The position numbers and the translations under genes are program-made. This document shows positions 1 to 6,718 of a stretch of 10,543 nucleotides of DNA, piece after piece (the first letter of the stretch is position 1; each line of letters starts with the position of its first letter). Location: contig CAIKFN010000099.1 of NCBI GenBank assembly GCA_903826715.1, positions 1 to 10,543 on the forward strand, read 5' to 3'. The notes beneath the pieces were generated by a model. That model ran no database searches and was not told the DNA's origin. It worked only from the letters and a program-made list of their open reading frames with translations. The stretch is from an uncultured Actinomycetes bacterium. Its GTDB lineage: Bacteria; Actinomycetota; Acidimicrobiia; Acidimicrobiales; RAAP-2.

Positions 1-35
1 AAAACAGTTGCACCTCTAAGTAGAAATTTTTTCAT
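1..35 (-). CDS. Partial 5' end of an unidentified, possibly exported protein
   Basis: The first 11 codons of a minus-strand gene are visible and read MKKFLLRGATV before the window edge. The start is well supported: an AAAAGGAG ribosome-binding site (plus 41-48) lies 5 bases before the ATG at 35-33. A lysine-rich start followed by hydrophobic residues is what the n-region of a signal peptide looks like, so a secreted or membrane product is possible, but too little is visible to name a family. The gene diverges from the response regulator at 173, and a PhoP-like direct repeat sits in front of its likely -10 element. It is therefore a good candidate target of the two-component system. Confidence 0.6.
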   Translation of the reverse strand, partial: MKKFLLRGATV

Positions 36-56
36 ATGTGCTCCTTTTCAAAGTCA

Positions 57-89
57 ATATTAGGAATGCAGTTTGTGAAGATTCTGTGA
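57..89 (-). promoter_or_regulatory. PhoP-like box plus -10 element of the left-hand minus-strand gene
   Basis: Read on the minus strand, TCACAGA (plus 89-83), four spacer bases, then TCACAAA (plus 78-72) form a direct repeat with an 11-bp period. The known M. tuberculosis PhoP site is two TCACAGC heptamers separated by 4 bp, so the halves match 6/7 and 5/7. Nine bases further on is TAATAT (plus 62-57), a reasonable -10 element, and no good -35 hexamer is present. A box replacing the -35 is the layout expected of an activated promoter. The leader would be about 15 bases and includes the ribosome-binding site. Binding by the adjacent regulator is inferred. Confidence 0.5.
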
Positions 90-172
90 GAACACAAAGT
101 CTCCCCTGAGAAGTTGTCTTGCATAACTGGGGCTGATTTCCCCCTGCAACTATTAAGGGTACGCTCATATAT

Positions 173-856
173 GTGACAACAATCTTGGTAGTTGACGACG
201 AGCCAGGTGTTCGAGAGTTGTTAGGCGACTCACTTCGTATCGCTGGCTACACCGCAGAAGTTGCCTCTGACGGTAGCGAGGCTCTACGAATCTTAAAATT
301 AGAAAAAATTGATCTCTGCATTGTTGACATAAACATGCCAAACATGGATGGCTTCACGTTCCTTGAAACAATAAGAAAACAAAACAACGAAACTCCAGTC
401 CTACTTTTATCTGCAAGAGATGCACCCACCGACGTATCAAAGGGACTGCGAATTGGTGCTGATGACTATGTCAGAAAGCCCTTCAGTCTGGAAGAGATAC
501 TTCTACGAGTTGCCGCGATCCTTCGAAGAACAGAACCAAAAACAACTACGTCTGTAGAACTTCACTGTGGCCCACTCACACTCGACCCAGGAACGCATGA
601 AGTACATTTTGAAAATGAATTCATTGAGCTATCTGCAACTGAATTCCATTTACTCGAAGTACTACTTTCAAAGAAAAATAAACTATTTACTCGTGAACAA
701 TTGCTGAGCGAAGTTTGGGGAATTGACTTTGACTCTGAAACTTCAGTTTTAGATACATATATTTCCTACCTAAGGAAAAAAATTCATCGAGAAGGGTTCA
801 GCCCCATCACAACAGTTCGTGGTGTTGGATTCAAATTGGTGGAGACAAAAAAGTAA
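173..856 (+). CDS. OmpR/PhoB-family response regulator, PhoP-like
   Basis: This is a DNA-binding transcription factor activated by phosphotransfer from the histidine kinase encoded directly downstream. The receiver domain spans about residues 3-118, with acidic pocket D8/D9, phosphoacceptor D52 (in VDINMPNMDG), S80 in the switch position and conserved K102 in RKPFSLEE. The winged-helix output domain spans about 128-225 and ends with the family signature TTVRGVGFKL. The length of 227 is normal. The receiver end (SARD, then DDYVRKPFSLEEILLR) resembles M. tuberculosis PhoP more than MprA or RegX3, but this was judged by eye. The GTG start at 173 is the only sensible one. It has only a distant AAGGG, and TACGCT lies 7 bases upstream, so a leaderless transcript is possible. 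Confidence 0.93.
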   Translation: MTTILVVDDEPGVRELLGDSLRIAGYTAEVASDGSEALRILKLEKIDLCIVDINMPNMDGFTFLETIRKQNNETPVLLLSARDAPTDVSKGLRIGADDYVRKPFSLEEILLRVAAILRRTEPKTTTSVELHCGPLTLDPGTHEVHFENEFIELSATEFHLLEVLLSKKNKLFTREQLLSEVWGIDFDSETSVLDTYISYLRKKIHREGFSPITTVRGVGFKLVETKK

Positions 857-857
857 C

Positions 858-2204
858 GTGCGATTATCAACTCGAGTTACCGTTCTCCTAGTTGTTACAA
901 CAGCTCTTGTTGCCTTCTCGATTGGTTGGCTCGCGGTAGTAATAAGTTCAAGATCAGAGCTAGCTGCAGTAGACGCGCCTATTGCTGCGATCATCAATAG
1001 TGGCGCCAACAATCAAATCACTGCGCTTGATAACGCTCTCAACACTGTTCAGGCGAATAACTACGACGTAACACTCAACGTCATCAGTTCATCTAATGTG
1101 GCCACTGAAATAAAGACCGGTGCCAATCCGCTGGAGGTCACTCCGACGATGGCAGACGTAAAATTCTCACTCCTTTCAATACGTGAGATCCCTGGCTTCA
1201 GAATCGAATCAATGCCAATTGGTGGGGGCGACTTTCTCCTTGTCGCAGCGTCAACTCTTAGCGTAAATAAGGCCACTCACCGATTAGTGCGCGATGTGTC
1301 ACTTGCAGGACTATTAATTGCAGTCTTTGTAGTCATTATTGCTCGTCGCTTAATGCGTTCTAGCCTCAACACCATTACCCAGCTAATTGAGTACGCAAGT
1401 GCTATCTCAAAAAGCAACTATGAAGCGGCCCTGCCAAAATCAACCACAACTCCAGAATTGAGTAGCCTCCAAGCATCGCTCGGTGTGATGGTTGAAAATC
1501 TCAAAAAGACTATCGATGTTGAAAAATCAAGCAACGCCGCAATGCAACGCTTCATTGGTGATGCTTCACACGAACTTCGAACTCCTCTTACTGTGATTAA
1601 GGGGTACAGCGAAATATTGCAAAATGGCAGCATCTCTGACGAACAGCGCCAACGTGCTGCTGATCGCGTCGAACGCGAGGTGGACAGAATGGATGCCCTT
1701 GTTGGCGATCTTCTCTTCCTTGCAGAAATCAATGAGGCTCCATTGGTTCAAGGGAGATCAATAAATGTGAGTGAACACATCACTGCATTAATTTTTGATT
1801 TCAAAATTGACAACCCTCAGCGAAAGTTCACATCAGAGATTGATGATGATGTGCGTATTACTGCAACAGATGATTTATTGCATCGAATGATTACTAATGC
1901 CTTTACCAACATTCAGCGCTACACACCAGAAAATGCTCCGGTAAACGTTTCATTAACTAGTAACTCATCTCGGGTTCATCTGAAAATTGAAGATGGTGGG
2001 CCAGGTCTAGCTTCTGGCTATGGAATAACCCCTCAACGTTTTACCCGGGGCGACGACTCTCGCTCACGCGAGAGTGGCGGCTCAGGACTAGGCATGAGCA
2101 TTATGGCTGATGTGGCAAAAGTCATTGGAGGTTCAATGAAAACCGAACAAAGCACACTTGGCGGCTTGGCAATTATCTTTGAATTTCCTGCTGTGACAAA
2201 GTAA
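858..2204 (+). CDS. Sensor histidine kinase, PhoR-like
   Basis: This membrane kinase is the partner of the upstream regulator. From the GTG at 858 it has TM1 at about residues 6-30, an extracytoplasmic sensor region of about 115 residues with no domain I recognise, TM2 at about 149-166, a HAMP linker, then HisKA with H238 in ASHELRTP. The HATPase_c domain is complete: N347/N351 in the N box, DGGPG (379-383) and GGSGLG (407-412). All catalytic motifs are intact, so it should be active. The GTG lies one base after the regulator stop (TAACGTG), suggesting translation by reinitiation. The frame stays open back to a GTG at 819 inside the regulator gene, but that start would add a polar tail before TM1 and is less likely. 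The sensed signal is unknown. Confidence 0.92.
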   Translation: MRLSTRVTVLLVVTTALVAFSIGWLAVVISSRSELAAVDAPIAAIINSGANNQITALDNALNTVQANNYDVTLNVISSSNVATEIKTGANPLEVTPTMADVKFSLLSIREIPGFRIESMPIGGGDFLLVAASTLSVNKATHRLVRDVSLAGLLIAVFVVIIARRLMRSSLNTITQLIEYASAISKSNYEAALPKSTTTPELSSLQASLGVMVENLKKTIDVEKSSNAAMQRFIGDASHELRTPLTVIKGYSEILQNGSISDEQRQRAADRVEREVDRMDALVGDLLFLAEINEAPLVQGRSINVSEHITALIFDFKIDNPQRKFTSEIDDDVRITATDDLLHRMITNAFTNIQRYTPENAPVNVSLTSNSSRVHLKIEDGGPGLASGYGITPQRFTRGDDSRSRESGGSGLGMSIMADVAKVIGGSMKTEQSTLGGLAIIFEFPAVTK

Positions 2205-2693
2205 CTACTTTTCGCTTAGTTGCTTAATACCCTCAACGGTTTTCAGCATGTTTTGACGCCACTGATTCATACGATAAGCGACAATTGCTTCTTCATTCTC
2301 TGGGTCTTTTGCAATCGCGGCGTGAAGCCCCGTCTCGTTGTAAGACCCAAGTGCGCCGGACATCATCAAGAGTGTTGTCTCACCATTTGGGACCAGACGA
2401 AATGACCATACCGATACAGGGTTGTCCAAGTCTTCAACTGTCCACTCAAAAATTTCATTAACCGAGAAATTCGTGATTGTTGATGTAGTAGTCCAAACTC
2501 TCTCGCCCATTTTGTTTGTCCCTTCAAATTTTGCACCGAGACTGGGCTCTGCAACATCAAGCCACACGGCACCTTGGAACTCTTCTGAGAATTCTGCTGG
2601 AAGATCTGGATCACAAATGAATGGCCAAACTTTTTCTACGGAAGCATCAATTACTATTTCAACATCCGCACGGGGGCTATCACTAAGTTTCAT
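2205..2693 (-). CDS. SRPBCC-family (START/Bet v1-fold) small protein
   Basis: This 162-residue soluble protein opens with the typical SRPBCC pattern VEIVIDASVEKVWPFICDPD (residues 11-30). A strand-rich middle follows (WTTTSTITNFSVNEIFEWTV; later VWSFRLVPNGETTLLMMSG), then a long C-terminal helix (about 137-160). This is the usual order for polyketide-cyclase/ligand-binding members, which hold lipids or other hydrophobic molecules in a central cavity. No catalytic residues can be assigned, so binding, transport or enzymatic roles remain open. It lies 43 bases downstream of the TetR gene on the same strand and is probably co-transcribed with it, though a TACAGT 8 bases before the ATG could be its own -10. 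Its TAG stop abuts the kinase stop with no gap. Confidence 0.8.
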   Translation of the reverse strand: MKLSDSPRADVEIVIDASVEKVWPFICDPDLPAEFSEEFQGAVWLDVAEPSLGAKFEGTNKMGERVWTTTSTITNFSVNEIFEWTVEDLDNPVSVWSFRLVPNGETTLLMMSGALGSYNETGLHAAIAKDPENEEAIVAYRMNQWRQNMLKTVEGIKQLSEK

Positions 2694-2736
2694 AGATTCT
2701 TACTGTAGACCTTCTGTGGAATGGCTTGTCCATACA

Positions 2737-3357
2737 TCAGAGTTCGATTTGGATCATCCTTGGGATACCTGAAAGCACTGCATCTTTAAGGACTTCTATT
2801 TCAGCTTTATTGCCATAAATACCATGAGTTGCGAGACTGGCAAATCCATGCACCGCGCTCCAAGCAACCGCTGGGGCAATCAAAAGATTTGAGTCTGAAA
2901 GTGCGCCTAACTTATTTAGATCAATCAAACAATCAAGAAATATTTGATACGAGTTGGGACTGTCTGGTCCTAAATCAGGTGCATCGAAGGAAATAAATGC
3001 AATCTCTAATAAGTTTTTCTTCTGAACACCAAAATCAATGTATGCAGATCCAGTTGCTCTGAGTCTTTTAAGTGCATCAAGTTTTGATTTAGGTACGTCT
3101 GGTAATTGCTTTAGAGATTTCAACATCATCGAACCAAGAATTTCCCTACTGGCCTTAGCAATACAAGCCTTCAAATGATCAAGATCTTTGAAGTGTTTGT
3201 AGACAGCTGCGGGACTCACCCCAGTGTCGAGCGCCAGTTGTCGAAGTCCCAGCGAGTTCAGACCATGTTTCTCTACTTCACGTAGTCCAGCACTAATCAA
3301 AGCGCTTTGGAGGTCCCCGTGGTGGTAATCAGAGCTTGTCTTCTTTAATGTTAACAT
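2737..3357 (-). CDS. TetR-family transcriptional repressor with WHG-type C-terminal domain
   Basis: This 206-residue regulator has a TetR_N helix-turn-helix at about residues 14-60 (RQLALDTGVSPAAVYKHFKD). Its C-terminal ligand domain contains WSAVHG (166-171) and THG (177-179), the tryptophan-His-Gly signature of the WHG/TetR_C_33 class. It is divergent from a DHA2 efflux transporter across a 51-bp gap and most likely represses it until a transported compound binds. The ATG at 3357 is fixed as the start: the upstream frame meets a stop two codons earlier and no other early start exists. There is no ribosome-binding site, while TAATGT lies 5 bases upstream, so the mRNA may be leaderless. The palindromic operator covers the start codon, which predicts autorepression. 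Confidence 0.9.
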   Translation of the reverse strand: MLTLKKTSSDYHHGDLQSALISAGLREVEKHGLNSLGLRQLALDTGVSPAAVYKHFKDLDHLKACIAKASREILGSMMLKSLKQLPDVPKSKLDALKRLRATGSAYIDFGVQKKNLLEIAFISFDAPDLGPDSPNSYQIFLDCLIDLNKLGALSDSNLLIAPAVAWSAVHGFASLATHGIYGNKAEIEVLKDAVLSGIPRMIQIEL

Positions 3358-3370
3358 TGTTTACATTAAA
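3344..3370. promoter_or_regulatory. 27-bp palindromic operator of the TetR/efflux divergon
   Basis: The arms TTTAATGT.AACA and TGTT.ACATTAAA are inverted around a central T at 3357. Twelve of 13 arm positions are complementary, and the only mismatch is T opposite T (3352/3362). The site fills the gap between the divergent TetR and DHA2 genes. It overlaps the -35 and most of the spacer of the transporter promoter, and also the first codons of the TetR gene. TetR-family repressors bind palindromes of this size and position as one or two dimers. Binding here is inferred from symmetry and placement. Confidence 0.75.
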
Positions 3371-3380
3371 GCACTATTAT
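3351..3380 (+). promoter_or_regulatory. Sigma70-type promoter of the DHA2 efflux gene
   Basis: TTAACA (3351-3356) matches the -35 consensus at 5 of 6 positions, and TATTAT (3375-3380) matches the -10 at 5 of 6, with an 18-bp spacer. Transcription would begin near 3387, leaving a leader of about 22 bases with an AGGAGA ribosome-binding site (3399-3404) 4 bases before the ATG. The palindrome at 3344-3370 lies across the -35, so a bound repressor would exclude RNA polymerase. Confidence 0.65.
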
Positions 3381-3408
3381 CAGAGAAACGCAAGAACCAG
3401 GAGAACTT

Positions 3409-4944
3409 ATGAACACCAATCATGACCGTAGATGGCAAATACTCGCGGTGCTTTGCCTGAGTGTTTTCTTGGTAGTTGTTGACAACACAATTGTCAATGT
3501 CGCAATTCCATCCCTCTCGCAAAACCTTCACGCTTCTAACTCTGCTCTTCAGTGGATAGTTGACGGATACTCCCTTCCATTCGCTGGTTTACTTCTTGCG
3601 GGTGCTGCAGCGTCGGATCGATTCGGCCGCAAAAAAACAATGCAGTCTGGTCTGGTGTTCTTCGCACTTTTCAGCACACTTGCTGCATGGTCCACTTCAA
3701 CTTCACAACTAATCAGCTGGCGAGCACTTATGGGGATGGCTGCTGCATTTATTTTCCCCGCGACACTTTCAGTCCTGACCGTTGTTTTTGAAGATCCTGC
3801 AGAACGAGCCAAAGCATTTGGTTTCTGGGGCGCAACATCAGGTGCCGCAGTTGCATTCGGACCAATCACGGGTGGAGCATTAATCACTCACTTCTGGTTT
3901 GGATCAATTTTTCTTGTAAACCTGCCTCTTTGTGTAATCACGCTGCTCTTTGGCCACTTCATTATTCCTGAATCAAAGAGCCCGCAAGCACATCGCTTTG
4001 ACCTACTTGGACTTGTTCTTGGATCATCAGGCCTAACCACATTGTTACTAGCAATCATTCAAGGACCAAGCTGGGGATGGAAGGGACACACCACACTTCT
4101 GCTTTTTGCGGCATCGGCAGTCTTGCTTGTTTCTTTTGTCCTATGGGAACTTCGCCGCAACGAACCTCTTCTTGATGTTCGTCTCTTCAAGCGTCCAGCA
4201 TTCTCAGCTGGAGCTGGTTCAATAGCAATCTCATTCTTTGCACTATTTGGATTTATATTCCTGGTTACTCAGTACTTTCAACTTGTGCGCGGTTATTCAG
4301 CGCTTTCTTCAGGTGTACACACGTTGCCATTTGCAATCGTTACTGGAATCTTCACTCCAATCGGTGCGAGTCTGGCTCTTAAATTTGGTGCCCGATTAAT
4401 CATCAGCCTCGGAATTGCAATCGAGGGAACCGCTATCTTCTGGATGGGCCTTCTTCCTGCAAACTCTGCGTACTTCGGCCCAGTTGTTGGATCAATGTGC
4501 ATGATGGCCCTTGGATTTGCGCTAATTGGTGCGTCATCAACTGCAGCGATCATGACGTCGCTCCCCCCAACTCAAATCGGAGGCGGATCAGCAGTAAACA
4601 ACGTGACACGTGAACTCGGTGGAACTCTAGGAGTGGCTGTAATTGGTTCGGTCTTTAGCTCTACTTTTGGACCACAAATTATTAGTGCATTTAAGCCAGC
4701 GGGGTTACCAGCTTCGGTAACAACCAACGCATCTTCCTCAATGCAACAAGCGGTTGGCACGCTGCACTCTCTGCCTGCAGCAGTCGCCCAGAAGATTCAG
4801 CCGGACGTGGTTTCGTCATTCATGAACGGATTCCACCACGGTTGCTTCGTAATCGCTGGGATTTCATACGTTGTAGCACTCGCTGTAATAAGGCCACTAC
4901 CCGGAAAAGGAAAACTTAAAGAAGTGAGCGCTAGCGCACATTGA
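3409..4944 (+). CDS. DHA2-family (14-TM) MFS multidrug efflux transporter
   Basis: This 511-residue inner-membrane proton antiporter of the EmrB/QacA type probably exports hydrophobic or cationic compounds. Motif D1 is visible in TM1 (DNTIVNVAIP, residues 25-34, with D25 in the membrane), and motif A in the TM2-TM3 loop (SDRFGRKK, 69-76). About 14 hydrophobic segments follow, with a long polar loop at about 422-475 before the last helix, as in QacA relatives. The length is normal and the frame is intact. The ATG at 3409 is preceded by a good AGGAGA site. A divergent TetR gene and an operator over its promoter indicate substrate-inducible expression. The substrate cannot be read from sequence. 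The TGA stop is one base from the stop of the convergent SulP gene. Confidence 0.92.
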   Translation: MNTNHDRRWQILAVLCLSVFLVVVDNTIVNVAIPSLSQNLHASNSALQWIVDGYSLPFAGLLLAGAAASDRFGRKKTMQSGLVFFALFSTLAAWSTSTSQLISWRALMGMAAAFIFPATLSVLTVVFEDPAERAKAFGFWGATSGAAVAFGPITGGALITHFWFGSIFLVNLPLCVITLLFGHFIIPESKSPQAHRFDLLGLVLGSSGLTTLLLAIIQGPSWGWKGHTTLLLFAASAVLLVSFVLWELRRNEPLLDVRLFKRPAFSAGAGSIAISFFALFGFIFLVTQYFQLVRGYSALSSGVHTLPFAIVTGIFTPIGASLALKFGARLIISLGIAIEGTAIFWMGLLPANSAYFGPVVGSMCMMALGFALIGASSTAAIMTSLPPTQIGGGSAVNNVTRELGGTLGVAVIGSVFSSTFGPQIISAFKPAGLPASVTTNASSSMQQAVGTLHSLPAAVAQKIQPDVVSSFMNGFHHGCFVIAGISYVVALAVIRPLPGKGKLKEVSASAH

Positions 4945-4945
4945 T

Positions 4946-6232
4946 TTATTTTTTAGCGTTTTGTGACTTCTGTTTAACAAAATAGCTAACAACAAAATAC
5001 ATAATTGTTCCAATACCAATTGCCCATATCAGTCCTATTACAACCACAAGAACTGCCGTAAAGAGCAGCAATACTGCATCTGATTTCGATGTTGTGAGTA
5101 GTTCTCGAAGTCGAACAGGATTCGCGATTCGAAGTGAAATGCCAATAAGCACTCCGCCTAGGGCCGCCAGTGGGATCTTTGAGATAAGTGGGCTGAGTGC
5201 AAGAACAATAATGAGCAAAAATGCGGCGTGAACAATTGCTGAGAACCTAGAACTGGCGTGAGAACGAATGTTTACACTCGTGCGCGCGATTGCTCCAGTT
5301 GCGGGCATGCCACCAACCATTGACGAAACCAGCGTCGCAACTCCTTGTCCGAGCAGTTCCCTATTTGGCTTGAACTGAGCAGTTGGTTCATGAATATGAG
5401 CCATCTGGTCTGCAACCCTTGCCGATAGCAATGATTCAATCGCCGCAAGAAGAGCAATTTCAATTCCGCCAACTACAAGTGGCAAAATTTTTATATGAGA
5501 CTCACCAAGTGAGTAACTGATGAACAACGTTCTTGGCAAGTGTCCTATAGCTGGAGTGTTGAATGTAAAAACTTGGACAACGACCGTGGAAACAACTATC
5601 GCGAGAAAGCTCGCGGGAATGTGAAACTTCACGTGAATCTTGTTCGTCAGCCACGGATAACTGAATTTAACAAGCAGTGTTAAACCAACAATCAGCAGGG
5701 ACGGCCAATGAAGACCAGCGTTTAGAGCATGTTTAAACGTAGCTATGCCGGTGGAAAGAGTATTGCTTGATGGAACAGTCGGAGAAGAAAGTGCAGACGG
5801 AAATTGCTGAAGTGCAATAACGACTGCAATACCGAGTGTGAACCCCTCAAGCACAGGGACCGGAACCTTGTTTAGATAACTGCCCAGATGAGTCGCACCC
5901 ATAATGATGACAAGAATTCCAGCCGTAAGTCCGAGCGGCATAAGAGAGCTGACACCGTATTTAGCAACGATTGGAACTAAGACCACCGTCATGGCACCAG
6001 TTGGTCCACTCACCTGATAATTCGAACCACCAAATATCGCGGCTACAACTCCAGCATAAATAGCAGTGATCAGACCAGCCTGCGCACCTGCTCCACTTGT
6101 AATTCCAAATCCAAGAGCAAGAGGCAGTGCAACGATGCCAACAGTTATCCCAGCGAGAAAATCAACACGCCACGTTCGGCGAAGATTTTTGTAATCAGAG
6201 CTTGCAGGGAGAAGATCCGAGAAATAGCTCAT
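4946..6232 (-). CDS. SulP/SLC26-family anion transporter lacking a STAS domain
   Basis: This is a multi-helix anion transporter of the inner membrane. Family marks include the N-terminal YKNLRRTWRVDFLAGITVG (14-32), QVSGPTGAMTVV (73-84), EIALLAAIESLLSARVADQM (258-277) and GGMPATGAIARTSVNIRSH (307-325). Members carry sulfate, bicarbonate or dicarboxylates, often with sodium or protons, and the substrate here is unknown. Most bacterial SulP proteins are about 500-570 residues because a cytosolic STAS domain follows the last helix. This one stops at 428 with KQKSQNAKK just after the final membrane segment. The stop is clean, and the following DNA is the 3' end of another gene, so this looks like a short form, not a recent frameshift. 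The ATG lacks a clear ribosome-binding site. It lies 31 bases after the YjdM-like gene, so co-transcription is likely. Confidence 0.9.
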   Translation of the reverse strand: MSYFSDLLPASSDYKNLRRTWRVDFLAGITVGIVALPLALGFGITSGAGAQAGLITAIYAGVVAAIFGGSNYQVSGPTGAMTVVLVPIVAKYGVSSLMPLGLTAGILVIIMGATHLGSYLNKVPVPVLEGFTLGIAVVIALQQFPSALSSPTVPSSNTLSTGIATFKHALNAGLHWPSLLIVGLTLLVKFSYPWLTNKIHVKFHIPASFLAIVVSTVVVQVFTFNTPAIGHLPRTLFISYSLGESHIKILPLVVGGIEIALLAAIESLLSARVADQMAHIHEPTAQFKPNRELLGQGVATLVSSMVGGMPATGAIARTSVNIRSHASSRFSAIVHAAFLLIIVLALSPLISKIPLAALGGVLIGISLRIANPVRLRELLTTSKSDAVLLLFTAVLVVVIGLIWAIGIGTIMYFVVSYFVKQKSQNAKK

Positions 6233-6263
6233 AAACGAACTTACACCCGAATTTGATTGAAAA

Positions 6264-6611
6264 TTAAGCCTTCTTCATAATGCTGGACTTAAGATACAAA
6301 TCACCAAAGCCGTCAACACGAGCTTCAACGTCATGCCCGCCTGGGCCTGGAGTGAGGCGAATGTTGCGAACTCGTGTACCAACTTTTAATGTGCTGGAAC
6401 TTCCCTTCACCTTCATGTCTTTAATAATCGTGACGGTATCGCCATCTTGCAAGATGTTGCCTACTGCGTCACGAATAACATCATCAACCACTTCATCCGA
6501 AGCTTCTTCTTGGGTAGTCCATTCGTGGGCGCATTCTGGGCAAACTAGCAATGCACCCATTTCATATGTATTGACACATTGGCACTTAGGGCAGGGAGCG
6601 AGTTCATCCAT
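6264..6611 (-). CDS. YjdM/PhnA-like zinc-ribbon protein
   Basis: This small soluble protein has an N-terminal zinc ribbon (CPKC at 7-10, CPEC at 24-27) and a C-terminal PhnA-type domain of about 70 residues (DGDTVTIIKDMKVKGSSSTLKVGTRVRNI onward). It resembles E. coli YjdM in order and length (115 against about 111). The PhnA name comes from linkage to phosphonate genes in E. coli and not from proven catalysis, so the function is uncertain. I chose the ATG at 6611 because it aligns with YjdM and has a TAGGG sequence 11 bases upstream. The frame opens seven codons earlier at a GTG (6632) without a ribosome-binding site. It probably forms a transcript with the SulP gene; no phosphonate genes are nearby. 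Confidence 0.87.
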   Translation of the reverse strand: MDELAPCPKCQCVNTYEMGALLVCPECAHEWTTQEEASDEVVDDVIRDAVGNILQDGDTVTIIKDMKVKGSSSTLKVGTRVRNIRLTPGPGGHDVEARVDGFGDLYLKSSIMKKA

Positions 6612-6718
6612 AGAACATTCAACCCTACTCACTTAAGAGAAAATAAATATTCACTACTAGGCAAGCGTTTTACTTTTGGTAGCCAACATGTTCAATATGC
6701 GCCTTAATGCGAAATTAC

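Noticed and set aside
819..857. Earlier GTG start for the histidine kinase within the regulator gene
   Set aside because: It would add 13 polar residues before TM1 and overlap the regulator by 38 bases. The GTG at 858, one base after the stop, fits better.
2422..2772. Plus-strand open frame of 116 codons across the SRPBCC gene
   Set aside because: No ribosome-binding site and no recognisable protein. It is the complement of a well-supported SRPBCC gene.
3549..3887. Minus-strand open frame of 112 codons inside the DHA2 transporter
   Set aside because: It is antisense to conserved transporter motifs and has no family features.
6612..6632. Upstream GTG start for the YjdM-like protein
   Set aside because: No ribosome-binding site there. 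The ATG at 6611 matches YjdM length and has a TAGGG upstream.
6660..6690. Possible terminator after the 12-TM MFS gene (TTGG/CCAA around 6676-6686)
   Set aside because: The stem is only 4 bp with a 3-base loop and a poor U tract, so it is not a convincing intrinsic terminator.
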